Below, in pieces: positions 43,992-52,584 of a DNA stretch of 64,000 nucleotides. Position 1 is the stretch's first letter. Each line of letters opens with the position of its first letter. Location of the stretch: NCBI GenBank assembly GCA_902798685.1, contig CADBXO010000003.1, forward strand, positions 108,055-172,054, read 5' to 3'. The notes under the pieces were generated by a model. The model did not search any database, was not told the DNA's origin, and was given only the letters and a program-made list of their open reading frames with translations. A program made the translations under genes and the position numbers. Origin of the DNA: an uncultured Bacteroidales bacterium. Lineage in GTDB: Bacteria > Bacteroidota > Bacteroidia > Bacteroidales > Bacteroidaceae.

Positions 43992-46279
43992 AAAGATATC
44001 TGTGGATAGTGTTGTCGCTGTTTTTCATAATCCTGCCCGGCTGTTCATCGGACCATAATTGGGAGTATGACAAGGATAAGACGTATAACGTGCTTTGCCT
44101 CTTTGTGTATGACTCCGTATTCCAGAATTACAGAATATATGAGCAGACTCTTTCCAAGTCGCTTTCTGAAAACGGCATAAAGGCCGATATCCGCAACGTG
44201 TACTCATCGGGCCATCTTGACATGGCACAGTCAGATGCCCTTGAGGCATCGCTGGAACGGTTGAATAAGGAGAACTGGATACCTGATGTGGTGTGCTGTA
44301 TTGATGACCGCACTCTGAGTCTTTACCTTCAGGGTGAGTACTCCAGGTGGCTGCCGCCGGTTGACAGCATACCTTTGGTTGCTGCCGGACTGCGCTGTCC
44401 GGACTGGACTCTGATAAGACGCAGCAACAATACGGCCGTCTGCACGGATCTGCTCAATTTCCAGCGTAACATCGAACTTGCGGTGCGTATGGCTCCGTAT
44501 ACCGCGGTTCCCGGAAGACCTATGTATCCCAATGTGGTGGTCATAGAACTTGATACTACCGATTATGACAAGCGAATCAGGGAGCGTCTGCGCAGTGAAC
44601 TGGACCGTCCTCCGTACGTGAACAATATGGATTTTCACGTAAAGGACCTCTCTCTTGAGCTGTTGTCTGAGAGATACAGGGATTCAATCTTCATAAATGT
44701 ATTCTCCAATGCTTCGCCCGAGTTGAATGACTACCGCAGTGACGGAGACTATCATACCCATAGAATCAAGATGCTGAACAGCCTGACCATGACTCCGTTC
44801 CTTACCGTAAAGAGGGATATTGAGAATGAACAGGTTCTCAGTAAAACACTCAAACCGCAGTTCAGTGCCGTAAGGGACGGTTTCGCCGACGGTTCAAGAC
44901 GTTCCCTTTGCGGATATTTTGCATCTTATGAGACGGTTGCAAAGGATCAGGCGGATTATGTGGCACGAATCCTTAAGGGTGAGGCTGCCGGCAGTCTTCC
45001 CATCATGGAGCATGAAGCAGGCTACTATATGTCATGGAGAGCCATGGAGCTGCTTAACATGGATTACAATGACTTCTGTGATGACTTTGTAATTGTGAAT
45101 GCTCCCTGGCGCGTACAGCATCCTTTCAGATATGTGCTCTTCATCATATTTGACATAGTCGCGTTTCTGTTTGTACTGTCGTTGAGCCTTTATCTGCTGT
45201 TCCGTAAGAAGGATACTCAGTTGCAGGAAGCTCTTGCCGAGATAGACAATGAGAGGATAATGCTTGACATGGCGCTTCAGAACGCCGATTGTATCGTGAT
45301 CAGTTCCCCCGATGACCTTATGAAACTGGAGCCGATGCTGCATCCTGATGATTCGGATGCCATTTCCGAACTTCTGGCCACTCTGGCATCGGGCAAACCC
45401 GTTACGGCACGCAAGTTCCGTCTTACCAGGGACGGCGGCATCAGTTACCGCTGGTGGCAGTTCAGGCCCAACCTGAAGATGAATACCCAGGAACACGGAC
45501 TGGAGAAACTTGAGTCCCTGTCGGGTATAGTGATAGATATCAATGACGCTGAACTCTACAACGAGTATATGACGGAGGCAGCCCTTGTGGCCGAGGAGAT
45601 AACCAACAAGGAGACCTTCCTTATGAATATCAGCCATGAGATCCGTACTCCGCTCAATGCCATTCTGGGATTCGCACAGCTGCTCAGTACCGATGACGGA
45701 CTGATTCAGGGTGAGGAGCGTGATGAGATAGTCAAACTGATTCGTGAGAACTCCACTCTTCTGGGTGAGATGATTGAGGATATCCTCCAGTTCTCGCGCT
45801 TTGAGAGCGGAAGGGTGGATGTGAATCCGGTTGAGACGGAGATTGCCCCGTTGATGAAGCGGATTTTTGACGAATGGTCTATGAATGTGCCGTCTGCCTT
45901 GGAGTTCAAGTTTGAAGCCGGACGTGACGGAGTGTTCGCGGTTGTGGATCCGGTCAGGGTAGAGGCCATTATGGGTCAATATATCAAGAATGCCTTCAAA
46001 TTCACAGCCAAAGGCTCCGTTTGGTTGGGCTGGCGCTATAATATCAACGACGAGAGTGTTGAACTGTACGTCGAGGATACCGGCTGCGGAATTGAGAGCC
46101 GCAGGCAGAGTAAGGTGTTCAATATCTTCTGGAAGGATGATATGTTCAAGACCGGAGTGGGCCTGGGCCTGACTATAGCCAAGATGTTTACTGAGAAGAT
46201 GGAAGGTGAGGTAGGATTGGAGAGTAAACCGGGAGTGGGCAGCTGCTTCCATTCGTCATTCAAGGCATATATCAAATGA
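43988..46279 (+). CDS. Second sensor histidine kinase, paralogue of the upstream gene
   Basis: This 763-residue kinase has a lipobox LPGC (Cys 19) and a periplasmic ABC-substrate-binding-like domain (about 30-370) ending in KDQADYVARILKGEAAG, the same plan as its neighbour. A helix at about 381-405, a PAS-like segment with MLHPDDSDAIS, and the H box FLMNISHEIRTPLNAILGF (His 550) follow. N box is IKNAFKFT, G1 DTGCG, G2 GVGLGL. The periplasmic sequences of the two kinases have diverged strongly, so they may sense different ligands or form a heterodimer. Start overlaps the first kinase stop (ATGA). Confidence 0.88.
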   Translation: MKRYLWIVLSLFFIILPGCSSDHNWEYDKDKTYNVLCLFVYDSVFQNYRIYEQTLSKSLSENGIKADIRNVYSSGHLDMAQSDALEASLERLNKENWIPDVVCCIDDRTLSLYLQGEYSRWLPPVDSIPLVAAGLRCPDWTLIRRSNNTAVCTDLLNFQRNIELAVRMAPYTAVPGRPMYPNVVVIELDTTDYDKRIRERLRSELDRPPYVNNMDFHVKDLSLELLSERYRDSIFINVFSNASPELNDYRSDGDYHTHRIKMLNSLTMTPFLTVKRDIENEQVLSKTLKPQFSAVRDGFADGSRRSLCGYFASYETVAKDQADYVARILKGEAAGSLPIMEHEAGYYMSWRAMELLNMDYNDFCDDFVIVNAPWRVQHPFRYVLFIIFDIVAFLFVLSLSLYLLFRKKDTQLQEALAEIDNERIMLDMALQNADCIVISSPDDLMKLEPMLHPDDSDAISELLATLASGKPVTARKFRLTRDGGISYRWWQFRPNLKMNTQEHGLEKLESLSGIVIDINDAELYNEYMTEAALVAEEITNKETFLMNISHEIRTPLNAILGFAQLLSTDDGLIQGEERDEIVKLIRENSTLLGEMIEDILQFSRFESGRVDVNPVETEIAPLMKRIFDEWSMNVPSALEFKFEAGRDGVFAVVDPVRVEAIMGQYIKNAFKFTAKGSVWLGWRYNINDESVELYVEDTGCGIESRRQSKVFNIFWKDDMFKTGVGLGLTIAKMFTEKMEGEVGLESKPGVGSCFHSSFKAYIK

Positions 46280-47595
46280 TGTCGCATATGAAACGTCTGG
46301 TGGTAATATTGTTGACGGTTGTTTTCTGCGTCTGTGCATCGGCCCAGATAAGGAACCGCCTTGACGTTGGCAACGAGCTCTATCTCAAATATGCAAACGG
46401 CAGGATAAGGCAGTTTGACGAGTCGAATATCCTGTTGGCCGATTCCATTTACCGTTATGGGGTCCATAAGAGCGATTCCAGGATCAGGATGCTGGCCCTC
46501 TCGCTTGAGCTGCCGCCCAGATTTATCCGAAACGACACGCTGCGTGTCAAGGAGATTGTGGCCGAACTCAAGTCCATGTCAGGTTACAACACGCGTATGC
46601 GGGAATTCTATTTCCTGACGATGCATGACTACTGCAGTATGCTGATAATGGCAGGACGCATATCGGACGCGATGCTTGAGGCCAGGGCAATGTCTTCACT
46701 TGCCGCCAGCAGCGGAAGCAATCTGGGACAGATGTACTCCCATAGGATCATCGGCCTCATTCAGTCTTACCGTTCCAATTCCGAGCTGGCCATCCTCAAT
46801 TTCAGACAGGCTGCCGAATACAGCAAACGTGCCAAGGAGGAGCAGGAACTGCCGGTAATCTATAACCTGATGGCCCGTGAGTATATCAAACTGGGCCGAT
46901 ATGATGAAGTTGAGCATTACTGCTCCATGGCCGAGGAGTTCCAGGATTTCTATCCTTCACTGAGAGTCAAGACCCTGCTGACCAAGGTCTATCTCTATGA
47001 TGCCCAGGGTAAGGCCGATGAGTTCGACGCGGTTTATCAGGAACTGGTGCACAATCCGCTGTACCGCTCGCAGACAGACCGTGATACCAGGCTGATGATA
47101 GAGATATGCTGGCTCCGTTCACGCGGCAGGCTTAAGGAGGCTTTGGCCAAATCCGATTCTCTGGCCACTGATAAGGAACGTTTTGACCAGAAACAGCTCA
47201 TATACGCTGTGGGGAATGATTACAGGAATGCATATGACCAGTTGAACGGTCTGATGGCAACTAAGGATTCCATATATATTACGGTGCAGAATGAGGATAT
47301 GGCAATCCTTGATGCGGAGCTTAACAATGCACGTCTCAGGCTTGAGGCGCAGAGGCTCAAATCCCAGCAGGAGATGTCCATTATGTTCGGATTTATCCTG
47401 TTGTTCATGATAGTTACGGTGTCCATTCTGTTCTCCCAATGGAGCCTGGAGAAGAATCTGGACAATCTGCGTGAGAGGAACCGGCGTGAACTGGAAGCAA
47501 GGAATGCCTACAGGAAGGCAATTGATTCCAAGGAGCTGGAGAATGATATGAAAACAAGAATATTACAGAACAGGCAAAATAAGGATCTGATATGA
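46276..47595 (+). CDS. Exported TPR protein with one membrane helix and coiled coil, no kinase domain
   Basis: This 439-residue protein has a signal peptide (cut after ASAQ), about eight helical TPR-like repeats (residues 30-340), a transmembrane helix (about 368-388, MSIMFGFILLFMIVTVSILF) and a charged coiled coil to the end. The layout is that of the sensor half of Bacteroidota TPR-containing histidine kinases, but the kinase module is missing: the protein ends shortly after the coiled coil. It is the third gene of the operon; start and stop overlap its neighbours by 4 bases. I infer that it modulates the two kinases. Confidence 0.78.
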   Translation: MMSHMKRLVVILLTVVFCVCASAQIRNRLDVGNELYLKYANGRIRQFDESNILLADSIYRYGVHKSDSRIRMLALSLELPPRFIRNDTLRVKEIVAELKSMSGYNTRMREFYFLTMHDYCSMLIMAGRISDAMLEARAMSSLAASSGSNLGQMYSHRIIGLIQSYRSNSELAILNFRQAAEYSKRAKEEQELPVIYNLMAREYIKLGRYDEVEHYCSMAEEFQDFYPSLRVKTLLTKVYLYDAQGKADEFDAVYQELVHNPLYRSQTDRDTRLMIEICWLRSRGRLKEALAKSDSLATDKERFDQKQLIYAVGNDYRNAYDQLNGLMATKDSIYITVQNEDMAILDAELNNARLRLEAQRLKSQQEMSIMFGFILLFMIVTVSILFSQWSLEKNLDNLRERNRRELEARNAYRKAIDSKELENDMKTRILQNRQNKDLI

Positions 47596-48017
47596 AAACT
47601 GGAATAAGGAATTTTATAGTAAAGAACCACTATCTGGTTATTGCTGTGTTGTGCTTTCTGGTTGGCGGAGTGCTGGCTCTGATGTGTCTGATTCAGAAAG
47701 TGCCCCTTCTCTGGGGCGTACTTGGCGTCTTTATAATTACCGGAGCCATGTTTTATTATTGCCTGAAACTGGTTACCGAGAAATCATACAGGGAGTACTA
47801 TGAGGACAGCTATAGGATTGAACATGAGACAATTGAGGAGGAGATAAAGAAATCCGTGACATACCACCGTTATCAGGAGGCCGTGCTGAACCGGTACGAG
47901 TCAGCCTGCCGCGATCTGGGCATAAGCAAAGAGCAGAGCGAATGGCTCCTAATGCTTTTGATGGAAGAGAAAAAGAAAGCGGATACTGAGATGAAAGAGA
48001 AGGGAATTCACATCTGA
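47592..48017 (+). CDS. Small two-helix membrane protein with cytosolic coiled coil, unknown
   Basis: This 141-residue protein has two transmembrane helices near residues 13-35 and 40-60 and a charged helical C-terminal part rich in Glu, Lys and Tyr. I recognise no family. It is the last gene of the kinase operon, coupled by a 4-base overlap with the TPR gene, and its stop directly abuts the stop of the receiver gene on the other strand. It could be a scaffold for the kinases. Confidence 0.7.
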   Translation: MKTGIRNFIVKNHYLVIAVLCFLVGGVLALMCLIQKVPLLWGVLGVFIITGAMFYYCLKLVTEKSYREYYEDSYRIEHETIEEEIKKSVTYHRYQEAVLNRYESACRDLGISKEQSEWLLMLLMEEKKKADTEMKEKGIHI

Positions 48018-48437
48018 TTATTTCCCCGCAAGTTCAACCAACTGGAGTTGTGTCACTACGCAACTGGTCAGTTTTTCCAGAATTATAGGTTTTGTAATAA
48101 AGTCATTGGCGCCCATATTGAAGCCTTTGACGATATCCTCGTTTGAATTCAGTGCAGAGAGGATGACAACTCTCATATCTTTTGTCTCGGGATTCTCCCT
48201 GAGGCGTTTGAGGACTTCATAACCGTCAATTTCCGGCATCATAAGGTCCAGAAGAACCAGGCTGGGCTTGTTCTTTTCTATGAATTCCAATGCTTCCCTG
48301 CCGTTTGTGGCGGTACTTATGGTGATATTAAGACGTGAGAGTATCTTGCTTATGAGAAGCAGATTCATGGGTATGTCATCAACTGCCAAAACGGTATGCT
48401 TGGAGAGATCGATGTTCTTGATGTCGGTCGGTATCAT
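48018..48437 (-). CDS. Receiver-only response regulator 1
   Basis: This 139-residue single REC domain has the acidic pair in VLAVDDIPMN, the phospho-acceptor Asp in LVLLDLMMPEIDG, the Thr/Ser in VILSALNS and the Lys in DFITKPII. There is no output domain. It would act as a phosphate shuttle or by protein contact. It lies 50 bases after a second REC gene in the fimbrillin-AraC operon and converges on the kinase operon. Confidence 0.93.
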   Translation of the reverse strand: MIPTDIKNIDLSKHTVLAVDDIPMNLLLISKILSRLNITISTATNGREALEFIEKNKPSLVLLDLMMPEIDGYEVLKRLRENPETKDMRVVILSALNSNEDIVKGFNMGANDFITKPIILEKLTSCVVTQLQLVELAGK

Positions 48438-48487
48438 ATGTAAGTCCTTTTTATGTTATGGCAAATATAAGCAGATTTGACAAATAA

Positions 48488-48880
48488 TCAAATTTTATCA
48501 AGTTCTGCTGTGACATTTGAAAGCAAAATGTCCATTATTACCGGCTTTTTGATGAATCCTGATGCGCCCAGATTCATGGATTGCTCAATATCTTCGGCCG
48601 ATGTGTACGCTGATACCATTATTACAGCGATCTCCTTGAGCTTTGGGTCTGATTTGATCTCTTTGAGTACTTCCAGACCATTCATTACCGGCATCTGAAT
48701 ATCAAGCAGTACAACGTGCGGCTTGAGGCTGCGTACAAGGTCAAGCGCCTCCTGACCGTTGACGGCCGTGAGTATCTTAACGTTGGTTCTGGCCAACATT
48801 GTCTTGAGCAGGATTATGTTGACGGGAATGTCGTCAACAATCAGCACTGTGTACTTTGAATAGTCTTTCCTGTTGTCCAT
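48488..48880 (-). CDS. Receiver-only response regulator 2
   Basis: This 130-residue REC domain has VLIVDDIPVN, the phospho-acceptor Asp in VVLLDIQMPVMNG, VIMVSAYTS and FIKKPVI. The N-terminal block DYSKYTVLIVDD resembles that of the other regulator, indicating a tandem duplication. No DNA-binding part is present. It follows the AraC gene by 12 bases. Confidence 0.93.
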   Translation of the reverse strand: MDNRKDYSKYTVLIVDDIPVNIILLKTMLARTNVKILTAVNGQEALDLVRSLKPHVVLLDIQMPVMNGLEVLKEIKSDPKLKEIAVIMVSAYTSAEDIEQSMNLGASGFIKKPVIMDILLSNVTAELDKI

Positions 48881-48892
48881 TATTTTTAGTTG

Positions 48893-49999
48893 TTATGATC
48901 TGGTGGCCAGCCATATTTTTGGGGTGACACCAGTTATCTTTTTAAATACGTTATTGAAAGCCGATGCGTTGGGAAAGCCGCAGGCAGTGGCAATGTCTGA
49001 CTGCTTGGCATCCCTGTTGTGCATCAGGTACTGTTCGGCGTAGTCAATCCTTAGGGTGTTGATGTAGTCCGAAAAGCTCATGTTGTAAGTGTTGTTGACC
49101 AATCTGGAGACATAGGTCCTGTTGGTTTCAAGCATTGTGGCTATATCGGATATCCTGATTCCCTGTTTCAAAAAGAGCTGCTCGGTTACTATCAGATCCT
49201 CAAATCTTATTCTCAGTTTCTCCTCGTCGGCTATGCTCTGATGTGCATCGGCAATTATCAGACCGGATTCGTGCGGCTGATGCTCCTTTACTTCACGCGG
49301 TTTCTCAGCTTCGGGTGCCTTTTGTGCGGGCTTACACTTGAATGTTCCGGTGTAAGCTGTAAGGAATACAAGGCAGGAGAGTGCGATGCTTATGCCTGCG
49401 CAAGTCCATTCGGACAAACCCTTTACGGCCGATGCTTCCAATGCTGCAATTGCAAGAATGACGGCGGTACAATTGTAAAGCTGTATGGGATGGATGCCTT
49501 TTGCCGTTCTGACTAATGTCAGGGTGATCCAGATGAAGGCCTGGGCAGCAAGTGCGATGTAGAATATCTGGAATGAACACAAATGGGTGAGATACACTAC
49601 TTTCTCATCGGCCCCCTCGCCATTGCTTATTATCTCTGTGAAACCGGCGGTTCCCGACAGCATAAGCAGCATTGATTCTGCAAATATGAGTCCGATGGGT
49701 ATTGCCAGCCATGCCGGTATGTACGGTTTCCATCTGATTTCAGGACTCACGCGTGACACATAGAGTAGGGCGGTCGGAATGAGCAGGGGTGTGAAGAACT
49801 GCTTTATCAGGAAGAAGACCAGCAGGGTTGTTCCGGTGCTGAACGATATGGCGACCTGGGCGATAGATACGGTTCCGATTATGGCCAAAAGCAGTCCCAG
49901 CGCCCTGGAAGATTTGTCCTGCTTGCGGACAAGAGGGTTAAGGACAAACCAGAAGAGGCATGTCATAAACGGAACGAATCCTATCATTGTTGTCAGCAT
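48893..49999 (-). CDS. Membrane-embedded AraC-family regulator
   Basis: This 368-residue protein has about seven transmembrane helices in residues 1-235, a linker rich in Lys, Glu and Pro, and a C-terminal AraC double helix-turn-helix (about 265-368: ISDIATMLETNRTYVSRLVN, then ATACGFPNASAFNNVFKKIT). It would sense a signal in the membrane and bind DNA on the inner side. It is 12 bases after the fimbrillin gene and 12 before REC 2, so it probably belongs to that operon. It could be the output for the kinases, or autoregulate its own operon. Confidence 0.88.
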   Translation of the reverse strand: MLTTMIGFVPFMTCLFWFVLNPLVRKQDKSSRALGLLLAIIGTVSIAQVAISFSTGTTLLVFFLIKQFFTPLLIPTALLYVSRVSPEIRWKPYIPAWLAIPIGLIFAESMLLMLSGTAGFTEIISNGEGADEKVVYLTHLCSFQIFYIALAAQAFIWITLTLVRTAKGIHPIQLYNCTAVILAIAALEASAVKGLSEWTCAGISIALSCLVFLTAYTGTFKCKPAQKAPEAEKPREVKEHQPHESGLIIADAHQSIADEEKLRIRFEDLIVTEQLFLKQGIRISDIATMLETNRTYVSRLVNNTYNMSFSDYINTLRIDYAEQYLMHNRDAKQSDIATACGFPNASAFNNVFKKITGVTPKIWLATRS

Positions 50000-50011
50000 A
50001 TCTTATCCCTA

Positions 50012-51130
50012 TCAGAAGAAGTTATTATCCTCATATATCTTGTTTTCACCCCATACGCTGTTCAGGTCGACTGAGTAGCTGTTCTGCCATTCGCCTACGT
50101 TGGCGGTGAACTCTATCGGCTGGTACAGTGTTCCCAGGTCAAGTCCCAGATGGAAAGTGTACTGCTTGCCGCATATGTAGCTGTTTCCGGGCAGGACACC
50201 GTATATGGGGAACTTCTGAACCTGGTTCTTGAGTTCTTTCATGTGCTGTCCGTTGTAATCAAAGGCGTCCACGTCAAATACCACTTCAATGTACTGCTTA
50301 CCCATCTTTATTTCATCGGGTACCGAATAGAAGCGGCTGCTGTGCTTACGGTCAGGAACCAGGTTGTCATATCCTACGAACATCTCGTTGTCGGTTCCCA
50401 CGCCCACGCGTGCGTTACCCTTGAATACTTCCACCTCGTCACAGATGACCTTCTGTATCCATTTGCCTCCTTCACGGCCCAGAGAGTCTACATAATAACC
50501 TTCGGTTGCCACATTGTGGGCCGACAGTTTCCTTATTCTTATATGGCCCTGCAGATCGGGGTCATAAGTAATGTCGCAGATACGGAATCCTATGTCATTC
50601 GTAATGTGACGGAATACAAGCGGTATTACGTCCAGATATGATGTCTTGCGCTCAACCGGCCTTGAAACAAGCGGACCTGCCTGTGTGTCCTTCTGGCTGT
50701 AAGGGATCACATACGTGCGGTTGCCTGACAAAAACTCCGTTTCATCAACGTAGGGGTAATAGGCGCTGAGCAGTATTGATTCGGTGCTGTACCAGTTTGT
50801 TGAATTGAACGTGGCAGACCTTACGCCGGAGCGCTCGAATACCCTTTCGTTGTTTATGAGGATTGCATTGCTTCTGGGGTCGATCGCCATAAGACCGAAC
50901 GGCTTGCTGGGGTCCAGTCTGGCTTCCTGGTCGTCATCCGTTACGTAGCTGTCGTATCCTGCTTCTCCTCTTGTGCCTACGCGACCGTCTTTTGAAATCA
51001 CCACATCGAAACTTACATCCTTCTTGTCCTCGAATCCGTCAAATGTGCCCATGTCTTCATTGACAGTGCATGACGTGATTGTTAAAATGACAATCGCTAA
51101 AACAGTCCTTTTTGTGATAGTACCTTTCAT
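50012..51130 (-). CDS. Fimbrillin-family lipoprotein
   Basis: This 372-residue protein has a signal peptide with lipobox ITSC (Cys 21), consistent with lipidation and surface export. The beta-rich body, with the block PFGLMAIDPRSNAILINNE, AYYPYVDETEF and WYSTESILLSAYYP, fits the Mfa-like/fimbrillin family of Bacteroidales adhesins. The C-terminus ends with VGEWQNSYSVDLN, as in many fimbrillins. No usher or anchor gene is present. It is the first gene of an operon with AraC and two receivers. Confidence 0.8.
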   Translation of the reverse strand: MKGTITKRTVLAIVILTITSCTVNEDMGTFDGFEDKKDVSFDVVISKDGRVGTRGEAGYDSYVTDDDQEARLDPSKPFGLMAIDPRSNAILINNERVFERSGVRSATFNSTNWYSTESILLSAYYPYVDETEFLSGNRTYVIPYSQKDTQAGPLVSRPVERKTSYLDVIPLVFRHITNDIGFRICDITYDPDLQGHIRIRKLSAHNVATEGYYVDSLGREGGKWIQKVICDEVEVFKGNARVGVGTDNEMFVGYDNLVPDRKHSSRFYSVPDEIKMGKQYIEVVFDVDAFDYNGQHMKELKNQVQKFPIYGVLPGNSYICGKQYTFHLGLDLGTLYQPIEFTANVGEWQNSYSVDLNSVWGENKIYEDNNFF

Positions 51131-51150
51131 AAATATAACATGTTACGATG

Positions 51151-51181
51151 CAAATATAATACAATTTTACGATTTCGCAAA
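51151..51181 (-). promoter_or_regulatory. Canonical promoter for the fimbrillin-AraC-receiver operon
   Basis: Reading the minus strand, TTTG (plus 51178-51181), 19 bases, then TATATTTG (plus 51151-51158): a perfect consensus match. The ATG is 20 bases further on. The surrounding region is strongly AT-rich. Confidence 0.82.
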
Positions 51182-51224
51182 AATTATTGCAAAATCATCA
51201 ATTTATAATTTCGCAATTTTAAAC

Positions 51225-51251
51225 AAAAAGCCCGACCAGATGGCCGGGCTT
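51225..51251 (-). terminator. Terminator after glyA
   Basis: On the minus strand AAGCCCGGCC pairs with GGTCGGGCTT (one wobble) over a 4-base loop, followed by TTTGTTT. It lies 26 bases past the glyA stop. Confidence 0.88.
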
Positions 51252-51276
51252 CCAAAAATATGGGTTATCCTACTTA

Positions 51277-52557
51277 TCAATAAGCGAACATAGGATAGTT
51301 CTTCATCATGTCGTTTACACGAGCACGAACCTTTGCAATTACTGCCTCATCCTCGGGAGCGTTCAGAACCTCCTCGATGAGCTCGGCAATGATTACCATC
51401 ATGTCCTCCTTGGCGCCGCGGGTTGTGATGGCGGGAGTACCGAAGCGAAGACCTGAAGTCTGGAAGGCGCTGCGTGAATCAAACGGAACCATGTTCTTGT
51501 TGGCGGTGATATCGGCAGCAACAAGAGCCTTCTCGGCAACCTTACCTGTCAGATCAGGATACTTTGAACGCAGGTCAACCAGCATGCTGTGGTTGTCGGT
51601 GCCGCCTGATACGATGGTGAATCCGCGCTTGGTCAGCTCCTCGGCCAGCTTTCTGGCGTTCTTCTGAACCTGGATCTGATACTCCTTGAACTCGGGCTGG
51701 AGAGCCTCGCCGAATGCTACGGCCTTGGCAGCGATAACGTGCTCCAGAGGACCGCCCTGTGTGCCGGGGAATACGGCTGAGTCAATCAGCTGTGACATCA
51801 TCTTGGTCTCGCCCTTGGGAGTCTTGCGGCCGCGAGGATCCTCAAAGTCCTTACCCAGCAGGATGATACCTCCGCGGGGACCGCGCAGTGTCTTGTGGGT
51901 GGTTGATGTTACTATGTGTGCGTACTTTACAGGGTTCTCAAGCAGACCGGCTGCGATGAGACCTGCAGGGTGAGCCATATCTATCATCAGGAGAGCGCCT
52001 ACCTCATCGGCGATCTTGCGCATGCGAGCGTAATCCCACTCACGTGAGTAGGCTGAGCCACCACCGATGATGAGCTTGGGCTTAACCTCAAGGGCAAGCT
52101 GCTCCATCTTGTCGTAGTCAACGCGTCCGGTCTCAGGATTCAGGTCATAACCTACAGCATTGTAGAGGATACCTGATGAGTTTACGGCTGAACCGTGTGA
52201 CAGGTGACCGCCGTGTGCAAGGTTAAGTCCCATGAAGGTCTCGCCCGGCATGAGGACAGCCTGAAGAACGGCTGCGTTAGCCTGTGCGCCTGAGTGGGGC
52301 TGTACGTTGGCGTACTCAGCGCCGAACAGCTTCTTGATACGTGCAATAGCCAGGCTCTCGGCCTCGTCTACGACCTCGCAACCGCCATAGTAACGCTTAC
52401 CGGGATAACCCTCGGCGTACTTGTTTGTCAGGCATGATCCCATGGCCTGCATAACCTGGTCACTTACAAAGTTCTCAGAGGCAATCAGCTCGATGCCCTT
52501 TGCCTGGCGCTGATGTTCGCGCTCGATGATGTCAAAAATCTCTTGATCTCTTTTCAT
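51277..52557 (-). CDS. glyA: Serine hydroxymethyltransferase
   Basis: GlyA interconverts serine and glycine, giving 5,10-methylene-tetrahydrofolate. The 426-residue PLP enzyme has [19 protein letters not shown], the motif [11 protein letters not shown] and the PLP lysine in [15 protein letters not shown]. Length and order are normal. It is the last gene of the pyrB-pyrI-barrel-glyA group and is followed by a strong terminator. Confidence 0.97.
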   Translation of the reverse strand: MKRDQEIFDIIEREHQRQAKGIELIASENFVSDQVMQAMGSCLTNKYAEGYPGKRYYGGCEVVDEAESLAIARIKKLFGAEYANVQPHSGAQANAAVLQAVLMPGETFMGLNLAHGGHLSHGSAVNSSGILYNAVGYDLNPETGRVDYDKMEQLALEVKPKLIIGGGSAYSREWDYARMRKIADEVGALLMIDMAHPAGLIAAGLLENPVKYAHIVTSTTHKTLRGPRGGIILLGKDFEDPRGRKTPKGETKMMSQLIDSAVFPGTQGGPLEHVIAAKAVAFGEALQPEFKEYQIQVQKNARKLAEELTKRGFTIVSGGTDNHSMLVDLRSKYPDLTGKVAEKALVAADITANKNMVPFDSRSAFQTSGLRFGTPAITTRGAKEDMMVIIAELIEEVLNAPEDEAVIAKVRARVNDMMKNYPMFAY

Positions 52558-52584
52558 TTTTTTATAGTGTTGGTTTTCTTTCCG

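Noticed and set aside
45032-46252. 406-residue open frame on the minus strand opposite the second kinase
   Set aside because: Shadow of a well-conserved kinase core (H, N and G boxes on the plus strand); no plausible start signals.
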